A stretch of DNA of 64,000 bases from Paracoccus sp. JM45 (GTDB taxonomy: Bacteria > Pseudomonadota > Alphaproteobacteria > Rhodobacterales > Rhodobacteraceae), in the NCBI RefSeq assembly GCF_003590715.1, contig NZ_QQVY01000002.1:52450-116449 (forward strand). The letters are read 5' to 3'. The notes under the pieces are model-generated. The model had not been told where the DNA came from. It did no database searches and was given only the letters and a program-made list of their open reading frames with translations. Positions 26,934-36,344 of this stretch are shown piece by piece (within the stretch, counting starts at the first letter, position 1; the number at the start of each line of letters is the position of its first letter). A program made the position numbers and the translations under genes.

Positions 26934-27731
26934 ATGGACGAAGGTCGTATTACCAAAGAAGGCATCCGCATCCACCTGCCACAGGATTCCGCAGGTATGC
27001 AAAAAGCAGGTGCGATTGCCGCGCAGATCCTGGACGAGGTCGGGCCTATGGTCGAACCCGGCCTGACCACAGGTGCATTGGACGATTTCATCACCAACCG
27101 CATCACCGAACTGGGGGCGACATCGGCCACCATCGGATACCGCGGTTACCAGCATGCCAGCTGCATCAGCGTCAACCATGTGGTTTGCCACGGGATTCCG
27201 GGCGACAAGGTGCTGAAGGACGGCGACATCCTGAACATCGACGTGACGGTCATCGTGGATGGCTGGTTCGGTGACACCAGCCGGATGTATGTGGCCGGAC
27301 GCGCACCGCTCAAGGCGCAGCGGTTGCTGAAAGTTACCCATGACGCACTGATGAAGGGCATCGAGGTTGTCCGCCCCGGCGCGACATTCGGCGATATCGG
27401 TGCCGCCATCCAGACCTATGCCGAAGGGCACCGCATGTCTGTCGTGCGCGACTTTTGTGGCCATGGTATCGGAAAAGTGTTCCACGCGCCGCCGAACGTC
27501 CTGCATTTCGGTCGTCAGGGCAAAGGTCCGGTGCTGGAGGAAGGGATGTTCTTTACCATCGAGCCGATGATCAACCTTGGCCGCCCCGAAACCAAGGTTC
27601 TGGCCGATGACTGGACCGCCGTGACCCGCGACAAATCGCTGTCCGCGCAGTTCGAACATTCCATCGGTGTCACCGCAGACGGGTTCGAGATTTTCACCCC
27701 TTCGGAAAAGTTTTTCCCCGATCTGGGCTGA
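26934..27731 (+). CDS. map: methionine aminopeptidase, type I
   Basis: Metalloprotease of 265 aa that removes the initiator methionine. All five metal ligands can be found: D103 (NIDVTV), D114 (GDTSRM), H177 (GHGIGKVFH), E210 (FTIEPMI) and E241 (QFEHSIGVT). AAAGGA precedes the ATG. It is divergent from the cinA-like gene and ends just before a perfect 11-bp hairpin. Lack of an N-terminal zinc-finger extension is normal for bacterial type Ia enzymes. Confidence 0.95.
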   Translation: MDEGRITKEGIRIHLPQDSAGMQKAGAIAAQILDEVGPMVEPGLTTGALDDFITNRITELGATSATIGYRGYQHASCISVNHVVCHGIPGDKVLKDGDILNIDVTVIVDGWFGDTSRMYVAGRAPLKAQRLLKVTHDALMKGIEVVRPGATFGDIGAAIQTYAEGHRMSVVRDFCGHGIGKVFHAPPNVLHFGRQGKGPVLEEGMFFTIEPMINLGRPETKVLADDWTAVTRDKSLSAQFEHSIGVTADGFEIFTPSEKFFPDLG

Positions 27732-27739
27732 CGTAACAG

Positions 27740-27766
27740 CATCCCGCAGCATAACGCTGCGGGATG
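27740..27766. terminator. hairpin between map and the YqgE gene
   Basis: A perfect 11-bp stem, CATCCCGCAGC at 27740-27750 and GCTGCGGGATG at 27756-27766, with a 5-base loop. It lies between two convergent stop codons. Only a short T-rich stretch follows, so termination may be partial. Confidence 0.65.
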
Positions 27767-27770
27767 TGTT

Positions 27771-28376
27771 TCAGGCACGACCTGCAGCCGCCGACAGCAC
27801 CGAAGGGTCGATCCCTTGGGCCCTCAAGGCCCGCTGCCATTTGTCCTCGTTTGCGGCGTCAAAGATCAGATCCTCGGCGCTGTCACCGGTCAGCCAGCCA
27901 TTCGCCAGCATCTCGGATTCCAGCTGCCCCGGTCCCCATCCGGCATAGCCCAGGGCCAGCACGGCAGGGTCGGGTCCGGTGCCCTGCGCCAGATCCTCGA
28001 GAATGTCGCGGGTGGTGGACATCGCCAGCGAATGACCGATGCGCATACGGCCTTCGGGGTCCTGCCCGTGTTCGGCCACCTTATGCAGCACGAAACCGCG
28101 TCCCGGTTCGACAGGTCCGCCGAAACGGATCTGGACGGGACGGGCGTTTTCCTCGACCTCGATTCCCAGTTGTTCCAGCAGTTCGGTGAAGTCGATTTCA
28201 GGCAGCGCGTGGTTCAGCACCAGCCCCATCGCGCCTTCATCGGAATGGGCACAGATCAGAACGACCGATCTTTCAAAACGGGGATCCCCCATCCCCGGCA
28301 TGGCGATCAGGATCTTGCCGGTCAGATTGGAATGCGCGGTTCCTGTATCGGCGGTAGTTTTCTGCGTGATGCTCAT
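27771..28376 (-). CDS. YqgE/AlgH family protein
   Basis: Protein of 201 aa of the UPF0301 family. Conserved pieces are GKILIAMPGMGDPRFERSVV, HSDEGAMGLVLNH and FGGPVEPGRGFVLH, plus GYAGWGPGQLESE near the end. Members affect alginate control in pseudomonads, but the molecular function is unknown. GGAAAGGAG lies before ATG 28376, so the upstream in-frame ATG was not used. The gene is divergent from the next exported-protein gene. Confidence 0.9.
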   Translation of the reverse strand: MSITQKTTADTGTAHSNLTGKILIAMPGMGDPRFERSVVLICAHSDEGAMGLVLNHALPEIDFTELLEQLGIEVEENARPVQIRFGGPVEPGRGFVLHKVAEHGQDPEGRMRIGHSLAMSTTRDILEDLAQGTGPDPAVLALGYAGWGPGQLESEMLANGWLTGDSAEDLIFDAANEDKWQRALRAQGIDPSVLSAAAGRA

Positions 28377-28480
28377 TATGGCTCCTTTCCTGCAAAGATC
28401 GTGGCTTGGGGGCAATGTTGCAAGGCTCACGCGCATTTGTGACTTTCCATAGGGGTCACCTGACGGCTAGGTATTTGTCC

Positions 28481-29359
28481 ATGACGCGCATTTCATCCAG
28501 ATTTACCGCCCTTCTTCTTACCGCCACCTGCCTTGCCCCCCATCTGGCACTGTCGCAGGAATTGCTGTCCACACCTTGGCAATCAACGCCGTGGCAGGCT
28601 GACGACACGCCGGACGCCGCAGCCATCATGCCCCCCGGTCTGCAATCGGCACGGCTGCTGCCGGGGTGGACCGATGCACAAGGTGACCGCGTGATGGCAC
28701 TGGAACTGGTGCTGGAACCCGGCTGGAAAACCTATTGGCGCACGCCCGGCGATACCGGCCTGCCCCCGCATTTCGAATGGGAAGGGTCGCAGAACCTGTC
28801 GGACGTGACATTCCACTGGCCCGCCCCCCAAGCGATCAGATCCGGTGATACGCTGGAAATGGGTTATCACGACCGGCTGGTCCTGCCCTTTACGGCCCAT
28901 GCGACCGATGCGACAAAACCAATTGCGGTCGAAACGCAGGTCGATATCGGTCTGTGCGAAAGCATCTGCGTGCCTGCCGCTCTGGATCTGACCGCCGGTC
29001 AGGCCGCACCCGATCCAGACCCTGTCATTCTGGCTGCCCTTAAAGCCGAACCCGCAAGGATCGCAGGTCATTTTTCATGCCGGCTGACAGAAATGGATGA
29101 TGGCATGCGGCTGTCCGTCGCGCTGCCATCACCCGACATCACGCTTGCCGCGATAGAGCTGACGGACCAACCCGACATCTGGGTGTCATCTGCCGATCTG
29201 GTGGACAAGGGTCAGGGCCCAAGTGCGGTGGTCGAAATGGTCGGACCGACGGGCAAACCCTTTGACATCGACCCCAAGGCCCTGCGCGTGACAATGGTAA
29301 CCGGCAGCGAAGGAAATTCCTCGGCGGTTGAAATGTCGGGATGTGATCTGCAGGATTAG
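28481..29359 (+). CDS. exported DsbD-alpha-like protein (ScsB/DsbD N-terminal domain)
   Basis: Protein of 292 aa with a signal peptide (residues 1-25, ending LALS). The mature part resembles the periplasmic N-terminal domain of DsbD/ScsB: LEPGWKTYWRTPGDTGLPP is the signature, and DIGLCESICVPA carries a C-x3-C pair that can exchange disulfides. No membrane or thioredoxin domain follows, so electrons would have to come from a separate protein. Likely role is thiol handling in the periplasm. It ends convergent with the RND gene, sharing four bases. Confidence 0.8.
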   Translation: MTRISSRFTALLLTATCLAPHLALSQELLSTPWQSTPWQADDTPDAAAIMPPGLQSARLLPGWTDAQGDRVMALELVLEPGWKTYWRTPGDTGLPPHFEWEGSQNLSDVTFHWPAPQAIRSGDTLEMGYHDRLVLPFTAHATDATKPIAVETQVDIGLCESICVPAALDLTAGQAAPDPDPVILAALKAEPARIAGHFSCRLTEMDDGMRLSVALPSPDITLAAIELTDQPDIWVSSADLVDKGQGPSAVVEMVGPTGKPFDIDPKALRVTMVTGSEGNSSAVEMSGCDLQD

Positions 29360-32300
29360 GCCGTGGCGGCGCGGCGGATCATCACCCCCGCGCCGATCAG
29401 GACCAGAGCCAGCAGCAACAGATAGCTGCCAAAAGCAATTCCGGCACCCGCCAGTGGCCACCATGCGGGCAGGGCAACCCCCGCCACCGCAACAGCCGCC
29501 AGTGGCAGCAACGTCACCACAAAGGCCAGTATCGCAGCCGCTGTTGCCATCCGCATCGCACGCCGCATGGCGGGCGCACGACCGGTTGCAAGGCTGCGGC
29601 GGAACCCCTGACGCATCCGTGCCAGATCGGCCCCGATGGCCAGCACCGCAGGCACAACCAGCAACACAAGCACCATGCCGAAGGCCAGACCATAGGCCAG
29701 CGTCACGACGGTCGGCTTCAGGAATAACGCCTGCGAGGACCGTTCATACAACAACGGCGCAAGCCCCAGAACGGTTGTGGCCGTGGTCAGCAACACGGGC
29801 CGGAAACGGTCGGCCACGGCATCCATGATTGCCGGACGCAAACCGCGATCCACAGCATATTCATCGATGGTGGAAATCAGCACGATGGAATCATTGATGA
29901 TAATCCCCGACATGCCGATCAGCCCGACGATCGAGAACATGCTTAGCGGCAATTGCCACGCGTCATGCCCCCAAACCGCGCCGATCAGCCCGAAAGGGAT
30001 GACCGACATCACCACCAAGGGACGCGCCCAACTGGAAAAGATCCACGCCAGCACCATATAGATGCCCGTCAGTGCCAAGGCGAAACCGGCCAGCGCGTCC
30101 GACAGGAATTCGCCCTCCTGCTCGGACAAGCCGGTGACATCGTAGAGCACACCATATTCGGCAGCGATATCGGGCAGCAGGTTGTCTTGCAGGTCTTGGG
30201 TAATCTGGGCCGCGCGTGCGGGATCGTCGCCGGAAATATCCCCCGTGACCAGAATCATCCGTTCACCGTTTTCACGCCGGACGACAGAAAAACCTGCCTC
30301 GGTGGTGACAGTGACGATATCGGATAGGGGCACCCATTGCCCTGACGCGGTCCGCATCAACATGCTGTCCAGAAAATCGCCGCGGCGTTCTTCCTCGGGC
30401 AATTCGACGGTGATGACACCGGTGCGGGTGCCGACGGGGAAGGTCGCCGCCTCGATCCCGCCAAGGCGCTGGCGCAATTCGCGGGCAAGGGATTGCGTGG
30501 TAAAGCCCAAAGCTTCGCCCTGCGGGGTCAGGTTCAGGGCCAGTTCGTCCTTGTCGTAATCCATGCTGTCTTCCAACGCGGATACCTCGGGGGATTGGGC
30601 CAGACGTTGTTTCAATGCCTCGGCTGCGGCCTTAAGCTGGATCGCATCCGCGCCGGTCATACGAACCGATATGGCATCCCCGCCGGGCCCCGACCGTGAC
30701 CCGCGAAAGCTAATGGTTTCAAGACGCGGATCGGTCGGCATCGCCTGTTGCAGTGCCTGAACGAATTCAAAGCTGGAATAGGGGCGGAAATCCGGATCGA
30801 TCAGTTCCAGCTGCACCGCACCCAGCAGGTCGGCATCCTTTGTTTCAGCACCGGGCAGCGGACGTCCGGCATTGCCGCCGACCATGGTCATGACATGGGT
30901 GACGGGGTTCAGGCCGTATTCGCCTTCATATTCGGCGGCTACTTTTTCGACTGCCGCCTGCACCAGCCCCATGACCCGCAGCGTATCGTCACGATCAGCG
31001 ACCGGCAGCATGGCGAAATTGCCCGCAACGCTGCCCTGTTCGGGCGCGTCAAAGAACCGCCACGGCACCTTGCCCGACATCAGCGTCGCCGCCGACCATG
31101 ACAGACCGACAATCGTCAGTGCCAGTACCGGATAGCGCCACAGCAGCACGAACCGCGTCAAGGGCCGGATCACAGTCGCCACAAAGCGGTCCAGCCAGCG
31201 GTTCATCACGATCGAGGGCCGGTCGTACCATCTGACCTTGGCACTGCTGGCCAGCGCATGGGCCATATGGTTGGGCAGGATCAGAAAGCATTCCACCAGT
31301 GATGCGATCAATACCATGATCACCGTCATGGGAATATCGCTGACCAACCGCCCAAAACGGCCGCCGATGAAGGCAAGCCCCGCAAAGGCAATGACCGTTG
31401 TCAGGGTCGATGACACCACCGGCGCACCCATGCGGGTGGCGGCCCGTTCGGCGGCGACCTTCGGGGCCTCGCCCAGTTTGCGGGCGCGGTAATCGGCATG
31501 CTCCCCCACGACGATGGCATCATCGACGATAATCCCCAGCGTCAGGATCAGCGCGAAAAGCGAGATCATGTTGATCGTCATGCCCGCCGCATACATCAGG
31601 GCGACCGCGGCCAGCAGCGATGCCGGAATACCTGCCGCCACCCAGATGGCCGTGCGGGCATTCAGGAACAAAAACAGCAGCCCCAGCACCAGTGCCAGCC
31701 CCATGACTGCATTGTCCAGCAACAGATCCAGCCGCGCCGAGATCAGCTCGGCCCGCGCACGGACCAGTTCCATCGTGACGCCCTGCGGCAGGGTCGGGGC
31801 CATCTGGGCGACGGCATCTTCGACCTGCCGCTGCATGCCGATGGCGTCGCCTGTGGCACTGCGCTGGACGGCGACCGTCACGGCGGGCTGGCCCTTGACG
31901 AAATAAGCGATGTCGCGGTCGATCCCGCTGTCACTGACGGTGGCCACATCCCCGACTGTCAGCTGCGTGCCATCGGGCTGCGCCTTCAGGACCAACGCCC
32001 CGACCGCCGCCGGATCGCGGGTTTCCGTCCCCGTCCGCACCCGCGCCGTCCCCGAAGAAATATCCCCCGCCGGTGTCACGGCAGCAGCGGCACCGATGAC
32101 CGTGGCCACATCCTCCATCGAGACATCGTGCCGGATCAGATCGGCCATATTCAGTTCGACCAGCGTTTCGGGGGCCGACAGCCCCACCGTGGACAGACGC
32201 GTCACGCCGCGCGCATAAAGCCGGTTGGACAGATCATCGGCAATCCGGCCCAGCTGGGCCAGGCCGACAGGCCCTGAAATCACCACATCGGCCACGGAAT

Positions 32301-32712
32301 CGCGCCACGCACGGCGGGTGATTTCCGGATCTTCTGCCCCTTCGGGCAGATCGCCTGCGGCACTGATGGCGGTTTCAACATCGGCTGCGGCGCGCGACAT
32401 ATCCCAATCGGGTTCGAATTCCAGACGCAGTCGGGCCGCGCCCTGCGTGGCGCGGGTTTCGGTCAGATCGACACCTTCAACCCCCATCAGCGCAGGTTCA
32501 AGGACGCCGATGATGGAGCGATCGACATCATCGGCACCTGCCCCGTCCCATTGGACGTCGACGTCGATTTCCTGAATGACCGTGTCGGGAAAAAACTGCG
32601 CCCGCAAACGGGGCGCGGCATAAAGGCCGGCCACAACCATGACGGCCAGCACAAGGTTCGCCAGCGTTTTGTGGCGGACGAAAAGCGATAAAAGCCCGCG
32701 CGATCTAGCCAC
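29356..32712 (-). CDS. RND efflux pump inner-membrane transporter
   Basis: Protein of about 1118 aa with the RND layout: one N-terminal helix (TLANLVLAVMVVAGL), a large periplasmic loop, a block of helices, a second loop and a final block. LGIIVDDAIVVGEHADY and IGMSGIIINDSIVLI are the conserved helix-4 and helix-10 regions; the acidic DD pair in the first is used for proton coupling. GTG at 32712 overlaps the adaptor stop by eight bases and has a good ribosome site. No outer-membrane TolC gene is adjacent. The substrate is unknown. Confidence 0.9.
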   Translation of the reverse strand: MARSRGLLSLFVRHKTLANLVLAVMVVAGLYAAPRLRAQFFPDTVIQEIDVDVQWDGAGADDVDRSIIGVLEPALMGVEGVDLTETRATQGAARLRLEFEPDWDMSRAAADVETAISAAGDLPEGAEDPEITRRAWRDSVADVVISGPVGLAQLGRIADDLSNRLYARGVTRLSTVGLSAPETLVELNMADLIRHDVSMEDVATVIGAAAAVTPAGDISSGTARVRTGTETRDPAAVGALVLKAQPDGTQLTVGDVATVSDSGIDRDIAYFVKGQPAVTVAVQRSATGDAIGMQRQVEDAVAQMAPTLPQGVTMELVRARAELISARLDLLLDNAVMGLALVLGLLFLFLNARTAIWVAAGIPASLLAAVALMYAAGMTINMISLFALILTLGIIVDDAIVVGEHADYRARKLGEAPKVAAERAATRMGAPVVSSTLTTVIAFAGLAFIGGRFGRLVSDIPMTVIMVLIASLVECFLILPNHMAHALASSAKVRWYDRPSIVMNRWLDRFVATVIRPLTRFVLLWRYPVLALTIVGLSWSAATLMSGKVPWRFFDAPEQGSVAGNFAMLPVADRDDTLRVMGLVQAAVEKVAAEYEGEYGLNPVTHVMTMVGGNAGRPLPGAETKDADLLGAVQLELIDPDFRPYSSFEFVQALQQAMPTDPRLETISFRGSRSGPGGDAISVRMTGADAIQLKAAAEALKQRLAQSPEVSALEDSMDYDKDELALNLTPQGEALGFTTQSLARELRQRLGGIEAATFPVGTRTGVITVELPEEERRGDFLDSMLMRTASGQWVPLSDIVTVTTEAGFSVVRRENGERMILVTGDISGDDPARAAQITQDLQDNLLPDIAAEYGVLYDVTGLSEQEGEFLSDALAGFALALTGIYMVLAWIFSSWARPLVVMSVIPFGLIGAVWGHDAWQLPLSMFSIVGLIGMSGIIINDSIVLISTIDEYAVDRGLRPAIMDAVADRFRPVLLTTATTVLGLAPLLYERSSQALFLKPTVVTLAYGLAFGMVLVLLVVPAVLAIGADLARMRQGFRRSLATGRAPAMRRAMRMATAAAILAFVVTLLPLAAVAVAGVALPAWWPLAGAGIAFGSYLLLLALVLIGAGVMIRRAATA

Positions 32713-34042
32713 GGCCCTGCCCCTGATCCCGTTGCGCCTGTCGGTCGGCTTCGGATGTGGCAGGTTCGGGGGCCTCGGCATCGCGGATACGGATGCCCGT
32801 GCCCAGTTGCGGCGCGCGTTCGGCGACAATGCGCGCGCCCTCCAATTCCGGTGGGACGCGGATCACCACATCGTCGGCCTGCCGCCGCAGGATGCTGACC
32901 AGCATCGCCGTCAAACGGCCATTTGCGTCTGCGACCAGCACCGCGCCATCGGCCCCGATCGCGGTGGCGGGAACCACGGCGGCATCGGCCACCGCAGGTT
33001 CGGTGATATGGCTGCGGACGAAATCACCGGGACGCAAAGCCGCGCCGCCTTCGGTGATACGGGCAAAGACAATCCGCCCCGCACTGCCCGAGGCGACAGA
33101 TGCCGCCGCCCGATCCAGTTGCGCCTTGGCCGTCAGCTGGCCCGCACTGCCATCCAGAACCACGGTCACTGGATGATCGCCCAGCTTGCCATCGGCATCC
33201 ACCAGTCGCGCGAACTGGTTCAGGGACAGCGGGATCTGCACCTCTAGCGCGTCGGGGTCGATGATGGTGGCCAGCTGTTCGTTCAGACTGACCAGCCCGC
33301 CCTGCACCACGGTCACATTGGTCACACGTCCGTCAAAACCCGCGCGCAATTCGGTATCGGCCAGTTCGCGGCGCGCCTCGGACAGGTCAACCTCGGACCG
33401 GCGCAGCGCGCTTTCGGATAGGGTCACGGCGCTTTCGGCATCGGCCAATGCCGCGCGGCGGCTGATAACGGCCTGTTCGGCAGTCGATGCAGCCAGCTGC
33501 GCGGTTTCGCGGTCAGCGCTGGTGCCAAGTCCGCGACCGGACAGTTCCTGCTGACGGACAACGGCAGCTTCGCGCAGTTCGGCCTGACGTTCGGCTGCGG
33601 CCAGATCCTGCTGGGCAATCAGAACCGACCGTCGCGCATCGGCCAATGCACCTTCGGCGTCATCGCGTTGCGCCTGACCGTTATCCAGTGCTGCCTGCGC
33701 CGCCGAAGGGTCGATCCGCGCCAGCAATTGCCCCGCCACAACCGTTCCGCCTTCCTGCAAGGCATCCGCCAGTTCCACGATCCTGCCTGATGCACCGGCC
33801 CGCAGTTGTAATTCGCGCCGCGATTCGACACTGCCGAAAACCTGCAGTTCGGGCTGGACCTGTCCTGCGGCAATGTTCAGCAAACGGGCGACATAAACCT
33901 GTTCCGAGGGCCCACGCCCCTGTCTGGCGTCACCCTCCGAAGGTAGGGACGCCTGCCATATCTGTAAAGCCGCTAAAAACAGCAGCGCAACGGTCACAAA
34001 AGTCAGAAACAGCCCCATCAGGCCACGGGTCAGAAAACGCAT
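32705..34042 (-). CDS. RND efflux periplasmic adaptor (membrane fusion protein)
   Basis: Protein of 445 aa. It has an N-terminal membrane anchor (LFLTFVTVALLFLAALQIW), a split lipoyl domain (first half VESRRELQLRAGASGRIVEL), and between about residues 110 and 220 a long Ala/Glu/Arg/Gln-rich coiled coil, then beta-barrel parts with RAGFDGRVTNVTVVQGG. It links the RND pump to an outer-membrane channel. It is the first gene of the pair and is coupled to the pump gene by overlap. Confidence 0.9.
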   Translation of the reverse strand: MRFLTRGLMGLFLTFVTVALLFLAALQIWQASLPSEGDARQGRGPSEQVYVARLLNIAAGQVQPELQVFGSVESRRELQLRAGASGRIVELADALQEGGTVVAGQLLARIDPSAAQAALDNGQAQRDDAEGALADARRSVLIAQQDLAAAERQAELREAAVVRQQELSGRGLGTSADRETAQLAASTAEQAVISRRAALADAESAVTLSESALRRSEVDLSEARRELADTELRAGFDGRVTNVTVVQGGLVSLNEQLATIIDPDALEVQIPLSLNQFARLVDADGKLGDHPVTVVLDGSAGQLTAKAQLDRAAASVASGSAGRIVFARITEGGAALRPGDFVRSHITEPAVADAAVVPATAIGADGAVLVADANGRLTAMLVSILRRQADDVVIRVPPELEGARIVAERAPQLGTGIRIRDAEAPEPATSEADRQAQRDQGQGRG

Positions 34043-34098
34043 GCGTTATGGATCCATATGTCGGACGGTCCGGATACCCTATGATGGGGAAACGAAAC

Positions 34099-34926
34099 CT
34101 AAACGGAAAGCGATTCCAGTTTGGCCGACAGGGACAGAAGGTCGCCCCATGCGTCGCGTTTGGCGGCAGGGTTGCGCAACAGATAGGCAGGATGCGTCAT
34201 TGGCAGCGCCGGACGGCCGAACGCCTGCACCCACTGGCCCCGCAGCCGCAGGATGCCACGCTTTTCCAAGGCGGCCTGACAGGCGATATTGCCCATCAGG
34301 ACGATAATATCAGGGTCGGCCAGTTCGATATGACGTGCAAGGAACGGCATACTCACAAGAATTTCATCTGCACTGGGGTCGCGATTGCCCGGCGGACGCC
34401 ATGTCAGGACGTTGGTGATATAGACCGCTTTTTCGGTATCGACAGCGTCGCGGGCCATACCGATGGCCGCAAACATCTGGTCCAGTAGCTTTCCTGCACG
34501 GCCAACAAAAGGTCGGCCCTGACGGTCTTCCTCGTCGCCCGGTGCCTCGCCAAGAATCAGCACGCGGGCATCGGGCCTGCCATCGGCAAAGCAGAAATTG
34601 CGCGCGCCTTTCTTCAGCTCGACCCCGTCGAACCGTTCCTGAACCGTTGCCAGATCCTCCAGCGACATCGCCCCTGCCGCCAGTGATTTCGCCTGTGCTA
34701 CACGTTGGGCAAGGTCGTCAGCCTCGGAGGGGATGGGCGGAATTTTCGGCGTAGCCTCGACCGCGATGGCGGGCAGGTCGGGGGCGGGCACACGGGCGGG
34801 CAGTTCGAACCGGTCCACCGGATCGTCCATCACCGGCACATCCGCGCCCATTTCCATCTGCCATTCCAGCAACGCAAGTGCTGCGTCACCGTCCAGCGCG
34901 ATTCCCTGATATGTTGCCCTGTCCAT
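34099..34926 (-). CDS. uracil-DNA glycosylase family protein (family 4-like)
   Basis: Protein of 275 aa. The glycosylase domain occupies residues 90-275: ILGEAPGDEEDRQGRPFVG is motif A, YITNVLTWRPPGNRDP follows, and MTHPAYLLRNP is the C-terminal His-Pro motif. It should remove uracil from DNA. Family 4 enzymes normally carry a four-cysteine iron-sulfur cluster; only two cysteines are visible in this domain, and the positions usually given by C in FDGCELKKGARN and in the helix before RHI are V102 and S here. The N-terminal 80 residues are proline/alanine rich. ATG at 34926 is preceded by CAGGTG. Confidence 0.83.
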   Translation of the reverse strand: MDRATYQGIALDGDAALALLEWQMEMGADVPVMDDPVDRFELPARVPAPDLPAIAVEATPKIPPIPSEADDLAQRVAQAKSLAAGAMSLEDLATVQERFDGVELKKGARNFCFADGRPDARVLILGEAPGDEEDRQGRPFVGRAGKLLDQMFAAIGMARDAVDTEKAVYITNVLTWRPPGNRDPSADEILVSMPFLARHIELADPDIIVLMGNIACQAALEKRGILRLRGQWVQAFGRPALPMTHPAYLLRNPAAKRDAWGDLLSLSAKLESLSV

Positions 34927-34956
34927 CACCTGCGCAAGCTATGCCCCGTGGCGCGA

Positions 34957-35664
34957 CTAGTCCACCACCAGCATATAGCCGGTGCCGCGGACGGTTTGTA
35001 AAAAGCGCGGTTCGCGCGGGTCGGGTTCGATCTTGCGGCGCAACCGGGTCATCTGGACGTCGATGGCACGTTCGCCGTTTTCCGCCTCATCCGTGGTGCC
35101 GCCTCGCCCCAGATCCTCGATCAGATCGCTGCGGCTGACGGGCTGGCCACGGCTGGCGGCAAGACGGCGCAGCAAAGCGGCCTCGGTGCCGGTCAGGCGC
35201 ATGGGGGTTTCGCCCTGCCATAATTCGCCCTTTTCCGTATCATAGCGCAGCTGTCCCAAAGACAGAAACTTCGGTTGGGCCAGTTCGACCACAGGCACGC
35301 GGCGCAGAATGGCCCCGATGCGCAGCAACAGTTCGCGCGGTTCGAACGGCTTGGCCAGATAATCATCCGCACCGCTTTCAAGGCCGCTAATGCGATCCTC
35401 GGTTTCGCCCTTGGCGGTCAGCAGCAGGATGGGCGTCTGGATGCGGGTGCGCAAATCGCGGGTCAGGGCCAGCCCGTCTTCACCCGGCATCATCACATCC
35501 AGAATGATCATGTCGAATTCCAGCCCCGCCAACAAACGGCGGGCCTGCAGGGCGTCACGGGCCATGGTGACCATATAGCCGCTTTTGCGCAGGAACCGCG
35601 CCAGCAACGCGCGGATGCGTTCGTCATCGTCAACGATCAGCAGATGGGTATCGGGTAGGGTCAT
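34957..35664 (-). CDS. petR: OmpR-family response regulator PetR
   Basis: Response regulator of 235 aa. The receiver has the acidic pocket D12-D14, phospho-acceptor D56 (ILDVMMPGEDG) and a KPF lysine. The C-terminal winged helix ends in VQMTRLRRKIEPDPREPRFLQTVRGTGYML, typical of OmpR types. The pairing with an upstream MarR-type gene and ilvE matches petP-petR of Rhodobacter, where PetR is needed for growth and was found near the cytochrome bc1 genes. No histidine kinase gene is adjacent. It begins 7 bp after the petP stop. Confidence 0.87.
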   Translation of the reverse strand: MTLPDTHLLIVDDDERIRALLARFLRKSGYMVTMARDALQARRLLAGLEFDMIILDVMMPGEDGLALTRDLRTRIQTPILLLTAKGETEDRISGLESGADDYLAKPFEPRELLLRIGAILRRVPVVELAQPKFLSLGQLRYDTEKGELWQGETPMRLTGTEAALLRRLAASRGQPVSRSDLIEDLGRGGTTDEAENGERAIDVQMTRLRRKIEPDPREPRFLQTVRGTGYMLVVD

Positions 35665-35670
35665 GATGCC

Positions 35671-36189
35671 TCAGCGGTCTTCGGGAAGATCCTTGAGCGA
35701 CTGATACTGTGCCCGCGTCTCGGGGTCCATCATCGCTTCAAGAACCTGCCGGAAACCCGATACCGCCTGCGGACCGGCACTGCGATAGGCAGATCGCATC
35801 CTTGCGCGCTGTGCTTCGGACAGGCGACGTTCCAGCGCGGTCCCGGCGGCGGTCAGATACAACTGGCGTTCGCGGCGGTCCCGGCGCCCGATGCGGCTGT
35901 CCACCAGCCCGTCGTCGATCAGGCTGCGCAGAACACGGTTGAGTGATTGTTTCGTCACCCCCAGCACCGCCAGCAGCGATGTCACCGTCAGCCCCGGATC
36001 GCGGTTGATGAAATGCAACGCCCGATGATGGGCACGACCATAATCCAGATCGGCCAGAATCATATCGGGATCGGCTGTAAATGCACGATATGCAAAGAAC
36101 ATCGCCTCGATCCCGCGGCGCAGCTGATCATCGGTCAGAAACAGCAGATCCTCACCGACCATCGTCTGAATCCGCGTCTTTTCCTGCAT
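35671..36189 (-). CDS. petP: MarR-family regulator PetP
   Basis: Protein of 172 aa with a winged-helix domain: TVTSLLAVLGVTKQSLNRVLRSLID is the recognition region and RIGRRDRRERQLYLTAAG the wing. In Rhodobacter capsulatus petP and petR form an operon. Of the in-frame starts at 36198 and 36189 the second is preferred because AGGA lies eight bases upstream. It is divergent from ilvE across a gap of about 150 bp that must hold both promoters. Confidence 0.83.
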   Translation of the reverse strand: MQEKTRIQTMVGEDLLFLTDDQLRRGIEAMFFAYRAFTADPDMILADLDYGRAHHRALHFINRDPGLTVTSLLAVLGVTKQSLNRVLRSLIDDGLVDSRIGRRDRRERQLYLTAAGTALERRLSEAQRARMRSAYRSAGPQAVSGFRQVLEAMMDPETRAQYQSLKDLPEDR

Positions 36190-36344
36190 CCGGCCCATCC
36201 TGTTCTGTCGATTGCACTTTATGGCAGCGTTGTTGACTTTCTAAACAGTGATTGCTAGCCGTCAACCATCTTGCGTAACAAACGTGCCAAATCCGCCCTG
36301 ACATACGCAAGAATCGTAAAATCGGGCGGCGGATGGAGAAAGAC

